Part shown: positions 60,101-64,000 of the stretch, piece after piece
Layout of the letters: each line of letters opens with the position of its first letter
How positions within the stretch are numbered: the first letter of the stretch is position 1
Assembly: GCA_003344405.1 (NCBI GenBank)
Contig: NOWV01000179.1
Span: 96,693 to 160,692, forward strand
From: Trichoplax sp. H2
Taxonomy: Eukaryota; Placozoa; Uniplacotomia; Trichoplacea
Direction: 5' to 3'
Length of the DNA: 64,000 bases
The notes under the pieces: model-generated
Databases searched by the model: none
What the model saw: only the letters and a program-made list of their open reading frames with translations
Told to the model about the DNA's origin: nothing
Made by a program: the position numbers and the translations under genes

Positions 60101-61249
60101 AATCATGAATACAGGCATAAAGTATTCCTTGTACCGTAATTGATTTCACCTTAGGGATTGTGTAGATTGTAAGAAGTTTACACTAGCAGAATTCGATCTC
60201 TGTTATTCAATTTTGACTTACTTTCAAGTTGGTTATGCTTGCGGCAACATCTTTTGTAATGAGACCAGGAGAGCATTTTGTCGCTAACCAACGCAGACAA
60301 GCGTAAAATTTCGCCTAGATAAGAGAGAAGGTGAATTGAAATAGAGCGTGAATCCATTTTTGAGCAATTTGCGTTGACAAGGACACGATTGATGTCATTT
60401 TAACATTAGATCCTGTTATGCTGTCAATATCTATTGTAAAATTGCTGGATATTGCAAAATTCTCATTTCATTATATCGTTATGAACAGCAATGATGGTGT
60501 TGATACATGTTTATCAATACAATCGTTTAAGAAGAGTGACAACACTGTCTGAGCAATTTTGGATTACGTTCAAGTCTCAATTTATTTAATATTGTTTTAT
60601 TGTAATATCTAGTGTCCAATCGTTGGATCTTGCGATATTATCATTCTATTACTAGTAGCAAAAAGAGTGTAAAAATACAATCTTCTTTGGATAAACAATT
60701 CTGCTAATAGACAGTAAGTTATTTTGGATTGTATTGAAGTCTTGATTGGTTTTAACTTGTCTAATGTGACAAAAATAAGTACTGTTGTATTAGTAGAGTA
60801 CGTTAGTGGAATAAGAGTATGGTTGGCAGTAAGTGGAAGAGTGGTGGAAACTTTCAAGTGGAGAATATGTTGACAATTTTGAAGGGCATCTTGACGAATA
60901 CATAAGATTATGATTCTTGTAAGGTTCTTAACATGATTGCTTTACCAAGGCCATATCTATCGTCTACTCTGCTATACTGTATTTTCAAGTAGGTTGATAA
61001 CATTTTCAACAGTAAGACACTGTGTCTAATCTAGTTAGCAAGAGTACAGTATTTGTATTTGTGTTGAATCATCATCTGAATTTATGCAGTGATGGTAGGA
61101 ATTGAACATGTAGCAAAGAGATGAATCCGGATGATTAGACTGCTATACCAACTACTAGCTAATACTCGACGCGTAGATACAAGTTTTTTTATTTTTTTTT
61201 TTTTTACCTTGATTGGATCGTACTGGTTGACTGAGACGATTTGTGCCAT
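51192..61249 (-). CDS. CAMSAP: CAMSAP/patronin, microtubule minus-end binding protein (14 exons)
   Basis: Binds and stabilises free microtubule minus ends and organises non-centrosomal arrays. Exons in transcript order: 61249-61208, 60314-60222, 56189-55959, 55761-55676, 55521-55295, 54679-54488, 54401-53206, 53080-52977, 52867-52671, 52573-52412, 52267-52146, 51811-51710, 51592-51528, 51318-51192; all phases close, giving 981 aa. The start MAQIVSVNQYDPIK then AKFYACLRWLATK matches the family N-terminus. CH domain about 160-290 (LEEALLTWINLICDLVNES, LKDLGSGCCLAAVISYYKPN, HFPSIEDIVYGFTMLKSNIV). A long acidic then basic, Ser-rich middle with a short helix about 365-410. Coiled coil about 690-730 (VKFERLRHQKEQEDKAKREA). 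CKK domain about 845-975: CYVKPSVKSNKKVLINALEY, VCLAGTVNKDQ, ESDASIFMVLFRDQNGSKFR, GLYAFFHDIEE and QFREIPSKVLSVSVDAFSIH. One gene stands for vertebrate CAMSAP1-3. Two exons have acceptors 3 nt apart. Confidence 0.95.
51472..51516. mobile_element. Possible tiny hairpin element with 7-bp direct repeats
   Basis: In the last CAMSAP intron, GGACCTCTAGA and TCTAGAGGTCC form a perfect 11-bp stem with a GAT loop (51482-51506). GTATTAC occurs on both sides (51472-51478 and 51510-51516) like a target-site duplication. Far too small to be autonomous; at most a deletion remnant or a MITE-like hairpin insertion. Confidence 0.35.
57200..57800. repeat. Degenerate minisatellite in CAMSAP intron 2, unit about 130 bp
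   Basis: Five diverged copies of GATAGTTGAGAACTTGAGGTTTCTGGGTAAATTATTGAAAAGGATTATAACTTGTAGATTTTAG (landmarks near 57217, 57366, 57491, 57623 and 57737). Confidence 0.8.
59380..59870. repeat. Tandem repeat in CAMSAP intron 2, unit 155 bp
   Basis: AGTATACCGGGTATG at 59561 and 59716 marks two nearly identical 155-bp units (with AACAAACTCTTTTGTGGTAGGAATTAGCC and GTAGACGTTTATTGTTCCACACT). A diverged older unit starts near 59400, and traces may extend left to about 59050. Confidence 0.85.
60350..60900. repeat. Weak degenerate repeat in CAMSAP intron 1
   Basis: TTTTGAGCAATTTGCGTTGACAAGG (60356), CTGAGCAATTTTGGATTACGTTCAAG (60550) and AGTTATTTTGGATTGTATTGAAG (60717) look like copies of a unit of about 170-195 bp. 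They are strongly diverged. Confidence 0.5.
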
Positions 61250-61559
61250 TGGTAATCAATTTTGAATATAAGAAACTTTCTCTTCAATCTTGGACGATCT
61301 TGCGCGTTTACAAGTGATGATATCAATTGCATTCGTAAGTCAATCAATTGCCTTGTAGGATATTTTACACGTGAAGTAACTTTGGCGAATATTAGCTCCA
61401 ATTGAAGTTGCAAATCATATAGAACCTATGCTAGCGCAGTGTTAATTGTATTGTAGTGAATCAAAGCGTTGAAGACGTTTGAGATTTAAATCTTACGACA
61501 CGAATCAGCCAGCAAATGGCCGGCCAATGGATCGAGATTGGACCCTCTGTTACAGTAGT

Positions 61560-62540
61560 GATTCAGACTTTGACAACGTACTGTACTGTACTGTAGGCGA
61601 GCTATACAGTACTGTAAATTCCAGGTTCTCAGACTTCGACAACGTACAGTATGATCAGGGCTAATGGGTCACCTGGTCAGAGACTACAGTATTAGATTGG
61701 AAAGAATCCAGTACTGTACACTGTACAATACAGTGATTTGTATTGTACTCCAGGGCGTACAGTACTGTACAGTCCAACTTTGAATGCTGTACTGTACAGT
61801 ACCGTACTGTAGGCGAGCTATACTGTACTGTAAATTCCAGGTTCTCAGACTTTGAAAACGTACAGTATGATCAGGGCTAATGGTCGCCTAGTCAGGGACT
61901 ATTGGATTGGAAAGAATCCAGTACTGTACACTGTACAGTACAGTGATTTGTATTGTACTCCAGGGCGTACTGTACTGTACTGTAGGCGAGCTATAAATTC
62001 CAGGTTCTCAGACTTCGACAACGTACAGTATGATCAGGGCTAATGGGTCACCTGGTCAGGGACTATTAGATTGGAAAGAATCCAGTACTGTACACTGTAC
62101 AATACAGTACAGTGATTTGTATTGTACTCCAGGGCGTACAGTACGTACAGTACAGTACTGTACGGTACTGTAGGCGAGCTATACTGTACTGTAAATTCCA
62201 GGTTCTCAGACTTCGACAACGTACAGTATGATCAGGGCTAATGGGTCACCTGGTCAGGGACTATTAGATTGGAAAGAATCCAGTACTGTACACTGTACAA
62301 TACAGTACAGTGATTTGTATTGTACTCCAGGGCGTACAGTACGTACAGTACAGTACAGTACTGTACGGTACTGTAGGCGAGCTATACTGTACTGTAAATT
62401 CCAGGTTCTCAGACTTTGAAAACGTACAGTACTGTACACTATGATCAGGGCTAATGGTCGCCTAGTCAGGGACTATTAGATTGGAAAGAATCCTGTACTG
62501 TACACGTACAGTACAGTACTGGATTTCGCACTGGACAGTA
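61560..62540. repeat. Tandem array, about 5 copies of 173-216 bp, TACTGTAC-rich
   Basis: GGCGAGCTATA recurs at 61596, 61812, 61985, 62173 and 62376. Each unit has a constant part (AATTCCAGGTTCTCAGACTT...; GATCAGGGCTAATGG...; TTGGAAAGAATCCAGTACTG; TTGTATTGTACTCCAGGGCG) separated by TACTGTAC/GTACAGTAC runs whose length varies and accounts for the unit-length changes. Copies are over 90 percent alike in the constant part. It lies just upstream of the CAMSAP start on the opposite side from the gene. Open frames here are repeat artefacts. Confidence 0.95.
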
Positions 62541-62869
62541 TTCCACAGGGGCATGTAAAACGGGAAATGTCTTACCAAATGCCAATCGCTTTTTTCTCCC
62601 TTTAATAACAAGTCATGCAGGTTGATGGTGGTTGCAGAAAGCATCAAGCATGTATCAACGCAAACTACGCCACCCACCTACTATCGTTAGTCTTCATGGA
62701 CAGTTGTGTGCGCATATGAATTCAATCATTACGGTTAGAAAGAAGTTTAACCATTTTACAGGTCATTTCCTGTCTCTAATCGATAGCATTATGTTCGCAT
62801 TCGATTGATCAAAAATTGCCTAATTGAAAGTACTGCGCGATGACTGTCGTTAAGAGCAGGGACTATCAT

Positions 62870-64000
62870 GCTTGGAGTTGACCTGCACCTGCAAGAGACC
62901 AACTCTATCTGCAATTGTAGACCATAGGCTGTCAACTGTACAGTCTACACTATACCAAATACTTGGCCATTTTGCCAATGTATGTCATTTCAATGGGCAC
63001 TTTAAATATCAAATGACTTTCCACACACCCTGTTCATATTGAAAAATAGTTCTACTGTAGTTTGATGCAAGATGAATACGCCAAGAAGAGAGTCTTGGGA
63101 GTTGACCTACACGTGCAAGAGACTAACTCTATCTGCAATTTTAGACCATAGGCTGTACAGTCTACATTATAATAGCCAAGCCATTTTGAAAAATAATTCG
63201 ACTGTACAGTACTTTGATGCAAGATGAATACGCCAAAAAGAGAGTCTTGGAGTTGACCTACACGTGCAAGAGACTAACTCTATCTGCAATTTTAGACCAT
63301 AGGCTGTACAGTCTACACTATAATAGCCAAGCCATTTTGAAAAATAATTCGACTGTACAGTACTTTGATGCAAGATCAATACGCCAAGAAGAGCGTCTTG
63401 GAGTTGACCTACACGTGTATTATTAAAAGAGACTAACTCTATCTGCAATTTTAGACCATAGGCTGTACAGTCTACACTATAATAGCCAAGCCATTTTGAA
63501 AAATAATTCGACTGTACAGTACTTTGATGCAAGATGAATACGCCAAAAAGAGAGTCTTGGAGTTGACCTACACGTGCAAGAGACTAACTCTATCTGCAAT
63601 TTTAGACCATAGGCTGTACAGTCTACACTATAATAGCCAAGCCATTTTGAAAAATAATTCGACTGTACAGTACTTTGATGCAAGATCAATACGCCAAGAA
63701 GAGCGTCTTGGAGTTGACCTACACGTGTAAGAGACTAACTCTATCTGCAATTTTAGACCATAGGCTGTACAGTCTACACTATAATAGCCAAGCCATTTTG
63801 AAAAATAATTCGACTGTACAGTACTTTGATGCAAGATCAATACGCCAAAAAGAGAGTCTTGGAGTTGACCTACACGTACAAGAGACTAACTCTATCTGCA
63901 ATTTTAGACCATAGACTGGACAGCCTACACTATAATAGCCAAGCCATTTTGAAAAATATTCCGACTGTACTTTGATGCAAGATCAATACGCCAAAAAGAG
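62870..64000. repeat. Tandem array of about 152-bp units reaching the right edge
   Basis: GGAGTTGACCT landmarks at about 62876, 63090, 63249, 63402, 63560, 63711 and 63860 give a basic period of 151-159 bp (a more diverged first unit). One unit carries a TATTATTA insertion. Units contain ACTGTACAGTACTTTGATGC and ATAGGCTGTACAGTCTACAC, so the TGTACAGT word occurs here too. The array continues past the window. The six overlapping open frames across it are translations of the repeat, not genes. Confidence 0.95.

Noticed and set aside
61479-62677. Open frames of about 60-70 codons rich in Tyr-Cys-Thr-Val
   Set aside because: The peptide bias comes from translating TACTGTACAGTA runs; the frames follow the tandem units.
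62870-64000. Several overlapping open frames of about 70-120 codons on both strands, repeating the same peptides
   Set aside because: They are in-phase translations of the 152-bp tandem repeat and recur once or more per unit with no start context or splice logic.

Overview
This is a nuclear, AT-rich, intron-rich animal genome segment. Every confident gene is spliced at GT/AG sites except one carrier gene, and intron phases close perfectly wherever the model is complete. The gene set (MCM9, CAMSAP/patronin, SPEF1, astacin protease, TAF12, TRAPPC3, COQ3, SDF2, CREBL2, SLC25A51) is metazoan. Compact spacing, modest introns and ancient intron positions suggest an early-branching animal (placozoan-, sponge- or cnidarian-like). 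I lean towards Placozoa but cannot prove it from this window.

Layout, left to right: MCM9 5' part (minus, runs off the left edge); a TGTACAGTAC-rich tandem repeat forming the MCM9/PRSS16 divergent intergenic; PRSS16-like S28 serine protease (plus); unidentified plus-strand coding-like exons (6.9-8.8 kb); CREBL2 bZIP (minus) with a promoter-like motif cluster near 10.45 kb; a gene-poor stretch to 15.8 kb; SPEF1 (plus); an unidentified plus-strand exon pair (19.0-19.6 kb); an unidentified minus-strand ORF (20.15-20.5 kb); intronless SLC25A51 (minus); about 5.7 kb of repeats and unassigned DNA; a nine-exon secreted astacin-LamG protease (minus, 27.6-34.9 kb); TAF12 (minus) head-to-head with TRAPPC3 (plus); COQ3 (minus); SDF2 (plus); the 14-exon CAMSAP/patronin gene (minus, 51.2-61.2 kb); and two long tandem arrays to the right edge.

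The genes are not an operon or pathway. Most are housekeeping or cytoskeletal: helicase, general transcription factor, vesicle tethering, ubiquinone synthesis, mitochondrial NAD import, ER chaperone complex, and two CH-domain microtubule proteins (SPEF1 and CAMSAP). The least ordinary coding locus is the astacin-LamG fusion, which has a full zinc site but lacks the usual Glu after the third His. The strongest non-coding theme is the number of unrelated, degenerate minisatellites (units about 105-200 bp), many sitting inside introns, plus a recurring self-complementary TGTACAGTAC sequence family in intergenic DNA.

All exon boundaries were worked out by eye from splice signals, reading frame and remembered family similarity. 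No database search was run.
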